Below are positions 53,760 to 62,522 of a stretch of DNA of 64,000 nt, piece after piece (within the stretch, counting starts at the first letter, position 1; the number at the start of each line of letters is the position of its first letter). The DNA is from Gautieria morchelliformis. Taxonomy: Eukaryota; Basidiomycota; Agaricomycetes; Gomphales; Gomphaceae. The DNA lies in the NCBI GenBank assembly GCA_015179125.1, contig WHVA01000057.1, forward strand, positions 62,001 to 126,000, in the 5' to 3' direction. A model generated the notes under the pieces. That model was given only the letters and a program-made list of their open reading frames with translations. It did no database searches and had not been told where the DNA came from. Position numbers and translations under genes: made by a program.

Positions 53760-55461
53760 AAAGATGAAGGAACCTAGGCAATGAGATGGCGGCTGTGGCT
53801 TGACCGGTAATCCTTTACCATTGCGTTGAACAAAAAAACAATTGGCAGTAGATGCCTAATTCCCTCATCGTAAGCAGCAATCGTGACTGTAACGTGAGTC
53901 ACGCAGTGGAGCATGTGCAGCTGGAAAGATTTAGGTTCGGCACAAGACCCATCTCCGACTCAAATTTCACGCTCCGAGAGCATGCCGAACCTAGGAAAGA
54001 TTCGTGCCACCACTATCGAGCCTGAGGCACAATAATCGTATGTACTAGGGCACCTCCATGGCCGTCACGTGAAGCAGTGCCAAGGGATAGGGAGACCCAA
54101 CTAACTGGTTGAACTCCTCTGAGGGATGTGAGCTTTCCAACTGCTTACTGTGCTTGCCGTCCGCCTGTCTTGATATCAGCCTATTTCCAAGTTGCACTTC
54201 TGTCTAAATGCCGGATCCTCACACAGCATTATGATAGTCGTATTTTTTGTCAAGCATTTGTGTGACGCATCACGCGGTACAATCGGTACGCGACAAACAC
54301 TGCTTATCCACAGCTTTCATCGCTGAATTCTACCACGTCTCCTATACACACCCGCACTTAGTACGTTGAATAACTACACATATACGTCCCAGGACCAACA
54401 TAGTACTAGAAAAACGCGTAGATATGTCGTATGACGCGTCCGGCAACGACGAGCGGGGTCACAGGTCTTATCAGGAGCTGCTGTGCAAAAAGAGGACCCC
54501 GACCGGTTGAAGGAAGAACACAGCGCTCAGGTGAGCATGTATTGATGTGTTGCCTTTGCAGAGACAAACAATGCTACAGAGGGTTGTCGTCCATGCCATG
54601 AATCTTGCAGCAGCTCCCGTGGGGAATTGACATCGACCAGCTGAAGACATCTGCCACTGGCACTTGATCCTGTGTCCATGTGTGCATTATGTTCCGGCAT
54701 TCTCAACTGTATGACGCGCAGGTTGGTGGGGCTTGTTTACCTACCCATGTGCAAACTCCAATGTATGCGTAAGTGCTATGGTATGAAACACATAGCTTTG
54801 AGATGGATCTACAATGGACCCTTTATCATCCCATCTTGTTTGCATCTACTTGTGCTGCGTTTCTCAGCACAGACGTATGTGCAGCGTATCTTGCAGAAAT
54901 GGGCTCATTGCAGGTGTACATAGAGATATGCACCGTGGAGTTGGGTGGTCATCCATGCCTCAGTGCTCGCAGCCAAGCTTGCATCGTCGCGAGTCCCGCT
55001 CTTCATCATTTCTGGTATATTTACATACAGGTATAGTGTGCTTGTGAACACATTGACTGTGAGCACTGACTGTGAGTGGGATTGAACTGGGCGTCGATGT
55101 CGTCCGATCTCGCACTGTCAGAGGACGATGTCTGTGTCAATTTGGTCACCGGACCTGTTCTGGCCAGCTCGTACTGATATTACGGTGTGGATTTTCAATC
55201 GTCACGCGTCAGACGCGGCCTCTCTCACATCAGATTCAAACTCATTCTCATGAAGCAGCTCCGTGTTTATGTAAAAAAGTTAGCTACACGTTGGATGCCC
55301 ATACTTAGTTCTCTAGAGTTCTCACTGTGCCGGACGCACTGGTACAGGCTCGAATATAACAGCTACAGGTGTCTTACGAGTGACGATTGGTTCCTATCAG
55401 CCCGCCCTTCGAGCTGAGCCGGCAAGCCAGAGCTTCTGGAGCAGCCGAGGTATCTGGGTGG
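53760..55461. other. no gene recognised, left flank of the virus-like block
   Basis: Apart from a short inverted repeat at 53932-53993, I see only small open frames (for example 54672-55047) that lack family-like sequence. No transposon terminus is obvious at the junction with the inverted-repeat arm at 55462. Confidence 0.45.
53932..53993. repeat. 11-bp inverted repeat
   Basis: TAGGTTCGGCA (53932-53942) and TGCCGAACCTA (53983-53993) are perfect reverse complements with a 40-nt loop, each next to GGAAAGATT. It could be the end pair of a small element or a chance hairpin. Confidence 0.6.
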
Positions 55462-55655
55462 GTAGCCAGGAAGGGAGGGCAGACAACGTATGTCAACGTG
55501 AAGTTCTCCGATCGCCGCGTACGCAAGGGATGGAACTCTCTCGCCGTATTCGACACATCCTCGGGAGAGACACCGAATCCTTCCATGAACGTGGAGATGA
55601 TCTCAAGGTGCATTGCAGGTATCATCAGCGAAGGTCCATGATGGCAGTACTCCAC
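55374..55655 (-). pseudogene. gene B-left: truncated duplicate of gene B
   Basis: Minus strand of the left arm repeats the first ~64 codons of gene B (..MIPAMHLEIISTFMEGFGVS..PPFLA) and then runs into unrelated sequence (HPDTSAAPEALACRLSSKGG) ending at a stop near 55374. The codon that is ATG in gene B (58086) is GTG here because of the transition at 55655. A non-functional by-product of the inverted duplication. Confidence 0.6.
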
Positions 55656-56121
55656 TTCGTCTCTCGAGTCTTCCCGTGTGTCCTTCCTCCTCTCTGCTCG
55701 TCCCTCGGATCCACGCTGCATCCTTGCCGACTTGATGCGCAGGTACGTCGTATCTTCCTCGTGTCTACGCAAATGCATGTGTGTGTGTATACCATTGCAG
55801 CAGCGCTGATCACGGTCACTATTGCTGTCCAGGTATGTCGACTACGCGCACAGACAAGAGTTCATCCGCAGGTGCACAGTTCGCAGAGAGTCCCTCGCTC
55901 AACGCATCCACGGGACATATCAAGCTCGTGGGCACCGTCGGGAAGGAGAAGACCTACACACCGCAGCAGGGACAGGAGGAGAGGCCGTACATCCCTATAG
56001 ACCTCACAGTGTCCTGGGAGAAGGACGGGAAGACGTACACAAAGGAAGGGAACGACGTGTATGTGCAGTTTCGTGCGTGCAGATACGTCCCTGGGAGCAC
56101 AAAGGACCATGCAGCCGTATC
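55462..56121 (+). repeat. left arm of a 660-bp inverted repeat
   Basis: Base-by-base comparison with the reverse complement of 57620-58279 gives 653 of 660 identical, no indels. The seven differences (left-arm positions 55491, 55517, 55655, 55891, 55911, 56053, 56076) are all transitions, five of them at CpG sites. The arm contains the start of gene A on the plus strand and, on the minus strand, the start of gene B. Confidence 0.97.
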
Positions 56122-57112
56122 TGGCTTCTCGCGTGCAGCACGAAGGAAGTCTGCGGAGTTAACCTTGTCTGGCATGTTCGCACACTACGGTCTGGTCAGT
56201 GTAGTCATGCGAGCACCTCGCTGTACCTCACCAATTGTACTCGGCATGAGCATCATTAGCGACACCCCCGAAGGCTTGCAGTTCGATGACCAGAGCGACT
56301 ATGTACTGCAGGAACCACGCAAGGGACCAGGGAAGTCACATACAGACAGGTCTCTCCTCTCTCCTCTCCCTGGAGGGGAGAAGAGTCGCCGCACGTCCAG
56401 TATTGCTTCGGGGAGGAGTAGGGTGAGCTCCCGTAGTGCTATGTCGAGTATTGCCCCAGGACCAAAGCTGACCAGGACTGCACCGTCGAGTGTGTCGGGA
56501 AGGTCATCGAAGGCGGCAATGACCGTGGAGGAACCTAGCGATACAAGCAGCGATGATACTAGACACACCGTACGTACAAGGACACGTGCTCTGCCTAGCA
56601 TCATAGACAGTGTCGCGTACGAAGGATCTGAGAACTCCCCTGACATGATCTCGAGACTCTTCGCACTGACGACCGTTCGCGAGGTGTTCGTTGGGTACCT
56701 GAAGTTCTCGTCTCCCATGCATGCGTATGCGTATCTCGTGCTCAGTGCATGCGGCAAGATGGAACTACTCGACAGATTGACGGACGTATCCCCAGACGAC
56801 GTGCTCTCTGTGCTGCACAACCTCACCGAAGGAGACGTGAGAGTACCAAGCGACAGGGGAGGGAGTGGAATACGCCTGCTGGTGGACCTTGCACATGCGA
56901 TGATCGAGTCCAACCCAGAGAGTGCTGCATCTGCGCTCCTGAACACGATACCAAAGAGGATACGGTACACATGCGCCAACGGGTACTTCGGTACAGGTCC
57001 TGACGGTACGGGGACCAATGCATATGGGATCGCATTGCAGATTGCTCGAGGGTCTCAGATCATGATGCGCAACGTGTCCTCGTTCACGTACCATGGGATA
57101 GTCACCAAGTGA
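55835..57112 (+). CDS. gene A-left: possible chimeric virus-like protein
   Basis: 425 codons from ATG 55835. The first ~95 residues (MSTTRTDKSSSAGAQFAESP.., ..EERPYIPIDLTVSWEKDGKT.., ..VPGSTKDHAAVS) are shared with A-right through the inverted repeat. After position 56121 the protein is unrelated: ..MFAHYGLVSVVMRAPRCTSP.., a Ser/Arg-rich linker (..SSIASGRSRVSSRSAMSSIA..) and a helical C-terminal half ..EVFVGYLKFSSPMHAYAYLV.., ..IRLLVDLAHAMIESNPESAA... The exact switch at the arm end suggests a fusion created by the duplication. The C-terminal half may originally have been another gene. Function unknown. Confidence 0.55.
   Translation: MSTTRTDKSSSAGAQFAESPSLNASTGHIKLVGTVGKEKTYTPQQGQEERPYIPIDLTVSWEKDGKTYTKEGNDVYVQFRACRYVPGSTKDHAAVSGFSRAARRKSAELTLSGMFAHYGLVSVVMRAPRCTSPIVLGMSIISDTPEGLQFDDQSDYVLQEPRKGPGKSHTDRSLLSPLPGGEKSRRTSSIASGRSRVSSRSAMSSIAPGPKLTRTAPSSVSGRSSKAAMTVEEPSDTSSDDTRHTVRTRTRALPSIIDSVAYEGSENSPDMISRLFALTTVREVFVGYLKFSSPMHAYAYLVLSACGKMELLDRLTDVSPDDVLSVLHNLTEGDVRVPSDRGGSGIRLLVDLAHAMIESNPESAASALLNTIPKRIRYTCANGYFGTGPDGTGTNAYGIALQIARGSQIMMRNVSSFTYHGIVTK
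56345..56380. repeat. palindromic pyrimidine/purine hairpin inside gene A-left
   Basis: CTCTCCTCTCTCCTCTCCC-TGG-AGGGGAGAAGAG forms an imperfect hairpin within the coding sequence (peptide SLLSPLPGGEKS). Similar hairpins lie near 57146-57255, 59221-59256 and 60770-60852. Confidence 0.5.
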
Positions 57113-57145
57113 TGTGCTATGCAGTCTCCAAGTCCGTGATATACT

Positions 57146-57214
57146 CGATCTGCTCTCCCTCGTGGGTCTTTCCCTCTTCTCCTCCGTATGCAAAAATTTT
57201 TGTGTATCTCAAGG

Positions 57215-57255
<41 letters not shown>
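57146..57255. terminator. large hairpin between convergent genes, with (GA)n tract
   Basis: CTCTCCCTC..TATGCAAAAA / TTTTTGTGTATC..AAGGGAGGGAGAGAGAG pairs as a long imperfect hairpin. Its apex CAAAAATTTTTG (57192-57203) is a perfect palindrome. It lies between the 3' ends of A-left (57112) and A-right (57256), where a transcript-ending hairpin would act on both strands. The GA run spans about 57220-57251. Terminator function is inferred. Confidence 0.45.
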
Positions 57256-57256
<1 letters not shown>

Positions 57257-57906
57257 CAGATGGACACAGAGCGCATGACATCCGCGAGATCCTTGGGTGT
57301 GTGGCTAGTCACGTCAGGAACGTCATGCTTTCGGACTCCCAGGACACAGATGGACTTCACGGAGATGTTGATCGTCTTCTTGGAGGGTGACTTGGTGAAC
57401 GAGAGATCCATAGTACCGCAGAGGACCTCCCCGTCGCCGAGTTTACTGAACTGCTCCTTCAGAGTACTGCCCTTGACGTCCTTTTTCGAGACTACACTCA
57501 CCTCCGTGTCCTGCTTCATGTACATCTTCAAGGTGTACCAGTCGTCGGCTACCTTGACGGACTCATCGAATGACAACCCCGTGGACTTCGCGAGGGACGA
57601 CATCTTCGAACCGTCCAACGATACGGCTGCATGGTCCTTTGTGCTCCCAGGGACGTATCTGCACACACGAAACTGCACATACACGTCATTCCCTTCCTTT
57701 GTGTACGTCTTCCCGTCCTTCTCCCAGGACACTGTGAGGTCTATAGGGATGTACGGCCTCTCCTCCTGTCCCTGCTGCGGTGTGTAGGTCTTCTCCTTCC
57801 CGACGGTGCCCACGAGCTTGATATGTCCCATGGATGCGTTGAGCGAGGGGCTCTCTGCGAACTGTGCACCTGCGGATGAACTCTTGTCTGTGCGCGTAGT
57901 CGACAT
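57256..57906 (-). CDS. gene A-right: unknown virus-like protein
   Basis: 216 aa from the minus-strand ATG at 57906. The N-terminal half is shared with A-left; the C-terminal half is its own: ..LAKSTGLSFDESVKVADDWY.., TLKMYMKQDTEVSVVSKKDV, ..LSFTKSPSKKTINISVKSIC... It is beta-rich, highly charged, without signal peptide or membrane segment. The alternation of strands and charged loops would suit a small nucleic-acid-binding (OB-like) protein, but this is a guess. It faces gene B across 179 nt. Confidence 0.6.
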
Positions 57907-58279
57907 ACCTGGACAGCAATAGTGACCGTGATCAGCGCTGCTGCAATGGTATACACACACACATGCATTTGCGTAGACACGAGGAAGATACGACGTACCT
58001 GCGCATCAAGTCGGCAAGGATGCAGCGTGGATCCGAGGGACGAGCAGAGAGGAGGAAGGACACACGGGAAGACTCGAGAGACGAAATGGAGTACTGCCAT
58101 CATGGACCTTCGCTGATGATACCTGCAATGCACCTTGAGATCATCTCCACGTTCATGGAAGGATTCGGTGTCTCTCCCGAGGATGTGTCGAATACGGCGA
58201 GAGAGTTCCATCCCTTGCGTACGTGGCGATCGGAGAACTTCACGTTGACGTACGTTGTCTGCCCTCCCTTCCTGGCTAC
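57620..58279 (-). repeat. right arm of the 660-bp inverted repeat
   Basis: Reverse complement of 55462-56121 with seven transitions. The arms are separated by 1498 bp. This arm lies within two frames that both continue past its ends (gene A-right and gene B), so it is probably the source copy. Confidence 0.97.
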
Positions 58280-58862
58280 ATCGACGTACACGGCAAAGAA
58301 CGTCCCTAACCTGATGGACTGCCTAGAGGAGGGAAAGGAGATGGTCATCGCTAGAGCTCCCCCCGATATGTACCTCACGAAACCGAAGCTGCACAGAACG
58401 AAGGTGCAGGTACAAGGCCGTCTTGCTCTCGAGGTCGTCGACTATGCTGCAGAGTACATACCTGACCTACAGGGAAGTGTCACCTTTGTGAACCTAACGA
58501 GTGCCGTGATCTTCTTCCTCCTCTGCGAAAGGGGAAAGGACGTCGAGGTACTTGTCCCATCCTCAGTGACTTGCAGCAATCTCGCAGACCACATCGGATA
58601 TGGGTACTCCGTCGAACGATGCACGGGAGACACCCTCATGAAGTTGCGTCGCAAGTCAACCGAGGCAAGGAGCGTTACACCCCTGGAGCTTCGAAAGAGA
58701 GGGAGGGTATGCTACAGAGGCAGCATGGACAATGCACAGGACGTGACTACGCATTTTAACGATGCCGTACTGCTCTCATGCACTAGATCTCCCTCTGCTT
58801 TCCTTGAGACGCTGAGTATTGTACATCCCCAAGGAGGGGCATCAGATCTGTCATTCGTCTGA
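58086..58862 (+). CDS. gene B: unknown virus-like protein
   Basis: 258 aa from ATG 58086 (an upstream in-frame stretch begins at 57963, but the divergent arrangement favours the later start). ..MIPAMHLEIISTFMEGFGVS.., ..FTLTYVVCPPFLATSTYTAK.., ..GKEMVIARAPPDMYLTKPKL.., ..GSVTFVNLTSAVIFFLLCER... Mixed alpha/beta, with one hydrophobic strand that is too short to be a clear membrane helix. No family recognised. Its last 80 bases overlap the 3' end of gene D on the other strand, a degree of packing unusual for host genes here. Confidence 0.6.
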   Translation: MEYCHHGPSLMIPAMHLEIISTFMEGFGVSPEDVSNTAREFHPLRTWRSENFTLTYVVCPPFLATSTYTAKNVPNLMDCLEEGKEMVIARAPPDMYLTKPKLHRTKVQVQGRLALEVVDYAAEYIPDLQGSVTFVNLTSAVIFFLLCERGKDVEVLVPSSVTCSNLADHIGYGYSVERCTGDTLMKLRRKSTEARSVTPLELRKRGRVCYRGSMDNAQDVTTHFNDAVLLSCTRSPSAFLETLSIVHPQGGASDLSFV

Positions 58863-59457
58863 CACGCGAGACCAGGACACTGCTACACAGCATAGGAGAC
58901 ACGTCCATGAGGTATGCATCCCTGAGAGTGTCATGCGACCTGTCAAACTCCTCGGCTGCCATCCGTGTACTGTCACTCTGCAGTATTGGTTCGCTCACTA
59001 GGGATACACGTCCCAGATACGTAAAAAGACCCTCCTTCGTGCGCTTGTCCGATGCCTTTGCGAATGCACTAACGATGGTCTTCCTGTCTGCTGTGGCGCA
59101 TGCAAGGACAGCGTGCCATAGAGCTCCCACGTACTCGTCGGATACATCGAAGTTTCGCGAGCAGAAGTCGTAGTCTCTCGTGGCTAGCATACACACAGCA
59201 TTGTCGTAGTTGCTTGCCGTGCCCTTCCTTCCCTCTCCCCTTCCTCGAGGAGAGTAGTATCGCCTGTCGAATGCTGTCTGCTTCTCTGCGAGGGATACCG
59301 ACATATCGCGCATCACGGACAGGCGCACATCCACGAACCTGTCGTCCTTTCGAGGGAGGGAAGACGTGGTGCTGAACCTTGCCACACGCGTGCCTCGTTT
59401 GAGTACTCCTTCGATGTGCAGTCTCAGTGAGTTGACGTAAGAGTCGGCTGCAGACAT
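58783..59457 (-). CDS. gene D: unknown virus-like protein
   Basis: 224 aa. MSAADSYVNSLRLHIEGVLK.., ..RFVDVRLSVMRDMSVSLAEK.., a basic SPRGRGEGRKG segment encoded by a palindromic hairpin, then ..YVGALWHAVLACATADRKTI.. and ..VSPMLCSSVLVSRVRRMTDL... Mostly helical, no recognised domain. It starts 27 nt after the end of the capping-enzyme gene on the same strand, so the two could share a transcript. Confidence 0.6.
   Translation of the reverse strand: MSAADSYVNSLRLHIEGVLKRGTRVARFSTTSSLPRKDDRFVDVRLSVMRDMSVSLAEKQTAFDRRYYSPRGRGEGRKGTASNYDNAVCMLATRDYDFCSRNFDVSDEYVGALWHAVLACATADRKTIVSAFAKASDKRTKEGLFTYLGRVSLVSEPILQSDSTRMAAEEFDRSHDTLRDAYLMDVSPMLCSSVLVSRVRRMTDLMPLLGDVQYSASQGKQREI
59221..59256. repeat. 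palindromic hairpin inside gene D
   Basis: CCCTCTCCCCTT-CCTCGAGG-AGAG has a perfect CCTCGAGG centre. It encodes the basic SPRGRGEGRKG segment and looks like an in-frame insertion of the same hairpin type found between genes. Confidence 0.5.
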
Positions 59458-59484
59458 GGTTTTCGAAGGAGCATGCTCTGAGGT

Positions 59485-60608
59485 CTATCGAATGGTCACA
59501 GATCTGCTATGCACAAGTACCACATGCGATATCACGTGCAGTGCGGTATCGTCTCCCACTGACTCTGTGGACTCGACATCATGTGCGCGTACTGTCCTGA
59601 GTCTGTCATGTATGTCGCTCGTGACCAAGGCATGTTCGGTGTACTCGGGGTCCCTGCCCCACTGGACTGTGGCATCTGTACTGGTCGTCCTCTGCATACG
59701 TATACCTGCCACGTTCAGGAGCATACCGCTAGAGTCTGCCGAGTCGTACACGTATCCACACGAGAGTACCGGAATGCCCTGCCTCGAGAGCTCTGAGATA
59801 TCCTTGTACACGTGCGACAGGGAGAAGATGGCTACTGCACATGCACATCGAGTCGTTAGCTTGTTCTCTCTCAGGATCCGTACAACGTGAGATGCCGTAG
59901 CACAGAGGACCACGACTCTCCTTGCTCTCGTGGATGCGGCACTGAATGCGTCTAGTACCTTGTTGCTGTTGTAGTACGACCCCTTTCCGTTCGTGCGCTG
60001 ACTCAACCTCAAGCACTTCGATGGGTCTGGTTCCACGGCGAGTATCCTTGCGTTGTCCCCTAGGTGTTCGTACTCCGACGAGTGGTGTCCGTCTCCTGCC
60101 CCGAGATCCAGTACTACCTTGCCCGTGTCGCTGATCGATCTGACGATGCCGTAGATGCGTCTCTGGAGCAGTGTACACGAACGCGAGAACGTACCACGTC
60201 GTCGGACATGTGAGCTGCCAAGGACGACCTGTATATGTTGGTACACGCCTCCATGCTGTTTGCATTCTCCTTGTCGTCCCTCCTGAAGATGTCTACGATC
60301 GTCGCAGTACCGTCCGTGCACCTGAAACGCACCTCGAGTATGTCTCCCTTGAGGTACGGAAGTCTTCCCTTCAGGGAGATGATGGTGTTGCCCTCGAAGG
60401 ATGACATGCCGAGGTTCCCGTCGTACATGAGCTCCATGGATCTTGTGTCCTTGATCTTCAGGGTCTCGTCCCTCCTCGTGGACAATGCCAAGACGCCATC
60501 GCATGCAAACCCGCATGTTCCCGCATACTCGTACGCATCCTTCTCTCTCTCGAAGGAACTGAGGTTTGCGTCGTTCACGAAGGGCAACTCCGAGAGCAGT
60601 GTGACCAT
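59485..60608 (-). pseudogene. gene C: viral-type mRNA capping enzyme (guanylyltransferase C-terminal half plus methyltransferase), broken
   Basis: Minus strand. The first frame (60608 to about 60180) has ..GFACDGVLAL.. (like nucleotidyltransferase motif IV), ..ETLKIKDTRSMELM.. (like motif V), YLKGDILEVRF (OB-fold strand) and FRRDDKENANS, matching guanylyltransferase motif VI (R-x-D-K-x-x-x-N). After a one-step frameshift near 60170-60190 the next frame gives KVVLDLGAGDGHHSSEY (SAM motif I), ILAVEPDPSKCLRL and ..WGRDPEYTEHALVTSDI.., a cap guanine-N7 methyltransferase-like domain ending at 59485. The adenylated/guanylated Lys motif (KxDG) and any triphosphatase domain are absent upstream, so the gene is also 5'-truncated. 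The domain order matches capping enzymes of large DNA viruses; the host enzymes are separate proteins. Confidence 0.65.
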
Positions 60609-60769
60609 GTACGAGGTTCGCGGAAGTCCGAAGAAGCGCTACATCGTTGCAGGACTGAACGAGGGATGCAAGAGACCACCTCGAGTTGTTCGCAGTGTCC
60701 CTCGTTGGGATGGTACCACGGAGCAGCGATGCAAACGTCCTCTAGGTCTGCCACACATCCATTCCATTC

Positions 60770-60852
60770 CCTCTCCTCCCCTGTGCAAAAATTTTGTGCA
60801 TGGGAAGACACATGGAGGATCACCTGATCATCTTCCCCTCGAGGGAGGGATG
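60770..60852. terminator. hairpin with CAAAATTTTG apex and CCCTCGAGGG palindrome
   Basis: CCCTCTCCTCCCCTGTGCAA-AAATTTTGTGCATGGGAAG pairs imperfectly around CAAAATTTTG, and TTCCCCTCGAGGGAGGG follows with a perfect CCCTCGAGGG. Same design as 57146-57255. It marks the right end of the recognisable virus-like block. Confidence 0.4.
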
Positions 60853-60860
60853 CAGACCGT

Positions 60861-62452
60861 ACATGTATGCGAGTACATCTGTGCATATGCGACGACCATC
60901 TCTGCGTGCCAAGGTTCGTGACATCAACCATTCCCGTGCGCTGTTCGTGCAGAAGCAACCGTTTTTGACGCTGATCAGATTGTGGGTGCTGCGGAAGACC
61001 CCGAGGATATGCAGTCTATTCTATTCTAACTATATGAAACGCGCAGGTCGAGGGAGAAGATGTTCGTGGACTGCGTGAGCGAGCTCGCCGCGCTGTCAGA
61101 TGTCGTGCTGGCGGCAGCGGCCACCGTCGCGCTCGCGAGCACGTTGAAAAACCTGCCTCCGCCCGCCCCGCCTGCGGGTACTTGCTCACGCCAGGATAAC
61201 GGTGCGGCTGAACGGCATGTCGTCATCGACGGAGGCGGGAAAACGGAGCGGCTGAGCGGCATGGCAGAAAGTGGCAGAGAAGCAAAAATTACCTGGAATG
61301 CGGAAAGGTAACGCCATGATTTCCAGGATGGTTTGGGTGATACTACGAATCTGTAGTTACAAAAATGTTTTGAATTGACTGAAAGTTTCTCAACTGATTT
61401 TTCATCCTTCCGCCCATACTCTCCAAATCCCAATACCTCGCGTGGTCATTGACAGCCGAAGACGAAGTCAAGGAAATCGCCCATTTAGTAAAAGCAGCTC
61501 GGCGCATGTGGTGAAACGAGGAGCCATGCTTATCGTTTATGTGCAGATGCTGAGAACATCAATCACCGCTACTCTAAGTAAAAGCGGGGCGAGATCTCTT
61601 TCCTCATGATTTGAGCCCGGCCTACAACCAGTTCAAGACGCACATGGTACTTAATCACGAGGACCGCCAGTACTTGACATGATTCTATTACGTAATACAA
61701 TTACTCACCTCGTTACTGGCGACTTTATAGTCTGCAGATCTAGATGAGTCGAACCCATGCTGCCATGCGTAAGCCCTGGATAAAGCTGATTCAGTTTGGA
61801 GGCCATCTTTTACTCGATATTCCGCCATCATCAAACTTTGCATCAGAATGCTTATCACAAGTAACCCAGTTTGGTAAGCACTCCGCGCTCACCGAGACTT
61901 TGATGGAACGATATTTGTAATGTTCATCTGACCACAAGGTTGACGTTCTATGGAGTTTCCACTAATTCAACTACTCGGTCACACGACTAACACAATAACG
62001 TCGACCGAGGCCTCTCAACGTACTGCATGGTATGACCATCTAATATCTCCATGCAGGTCTTACTATCTCACACATGCACAACTCTTGCATGATCTATACG
62101 TATGCTTGGCTCCACGTTTAACGGCGAGCGCTTAAAAATACTACTGGAAGCTAGACAGCTGCTATAGCGACCCTGCATGACCAAAAGCCTTAGTACACGC
62201 TATCTCATGCTCGCTTCGCTTGTCGCCCCCAAATGGTCTAATTCTATTGGGCGTGCCCACTTCCGGCAATGAGGTGCACGGAATATCCGGAAGTACACTA
62301 TTCATCGATGGTTCATGGAAACAGAAGACACCGTTTCTTCCACAAGGGCGGTAATCCATATGCATCGTCTCCAGAAACCAGCGAGGACCATGATAGCTTC
62401 TTATCTGCATCCTTGTGCATTGACTTCGAGCCACATGCACCCCAATATCCCG
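60861..62452. other. no gene recognised
   Basis: A GC-rich stretch at 61058-61300 is open on both strands (plus MFVDCVSELAALSDVVLAAA; minus with Ala/Ser-rich sequence) but neither reads like a known protein, and it may be a relic. 61440-62450 shows nothing convincing. Confidence 0.4.
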
Positions 62453-62459
62453 TATAAAT
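62453..62459 (+). promoter_or_regulatory. TATA box of the S53 protease gene
   Basis: TATAAAT, 70 nt before the ATG at 62523. Confidence 0.55.
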
Positions 62460-62522
62460 TCTGGCCCATACCTGACCCATACACAGTGTGGTCGAAGCCC
62501 CTCCCCTGTCTAAGTTGAAGAT

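Larger units (their letters stand above)
55462..60860. mobile_element. virus-like gene block, probably an endogenised DNA-virus remnant
   Basis: Tightly packed, apparently intronless frames on both strands: two related genes converging on a hairpin (55835-57112 plus, 57906-57256 minus), a divergent partner (58086-58862 plus), a convergent 80-bp overlap with 59457-58783 minus, and a broken capping-enzyme gene (60608-59485 minus) 27 nt upstream of it. Neighbouring host genes have introns and wide spacing. The capping enzyme architecture (nucleotidyltransferase OB-fold then SAM methyltransferase) is known from nucleocytoplasmic large DNA viruses and cytoplasmic linear plasmids. Boundaries are inferred from the inverted repeat and the last hairpin. 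Confidence 0.55.

Noticed and set aside
54672..55047. Three overlapping small frames left of the virus-like block
   Set aside because: All three overlap in different frames and none has domain-like sequence; cannot be told from chance.
57220..57251. (GA)n microsatellite as an independent feature
   Set aside because: It is the purine side of the hairpin between convergent genes and is described there.
55462..58279. Idea that the inverted repeat is the terminal repeat of a linear viral genome
   Set aside because: Unique coding sequence continues in frame out of both ends of the right arm and there is 1.5 kb of unique sequence between arms; an internal duplication explains it better.
55462..60860. 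Idea that the block is an RNA-virus (reovirus-like) insertion because of the capping enzyme
   Set aside because: Genes lie on both strands with convergent overlaps in one continuous block, which suits a DNA genome and not copied RNA segments.
61026..61433. Ala/Ser-rich minus-strand frame and overlapping plus-strand frame
   Set aside because: GC-rich sequence is open on both strands; no motif decides between them.
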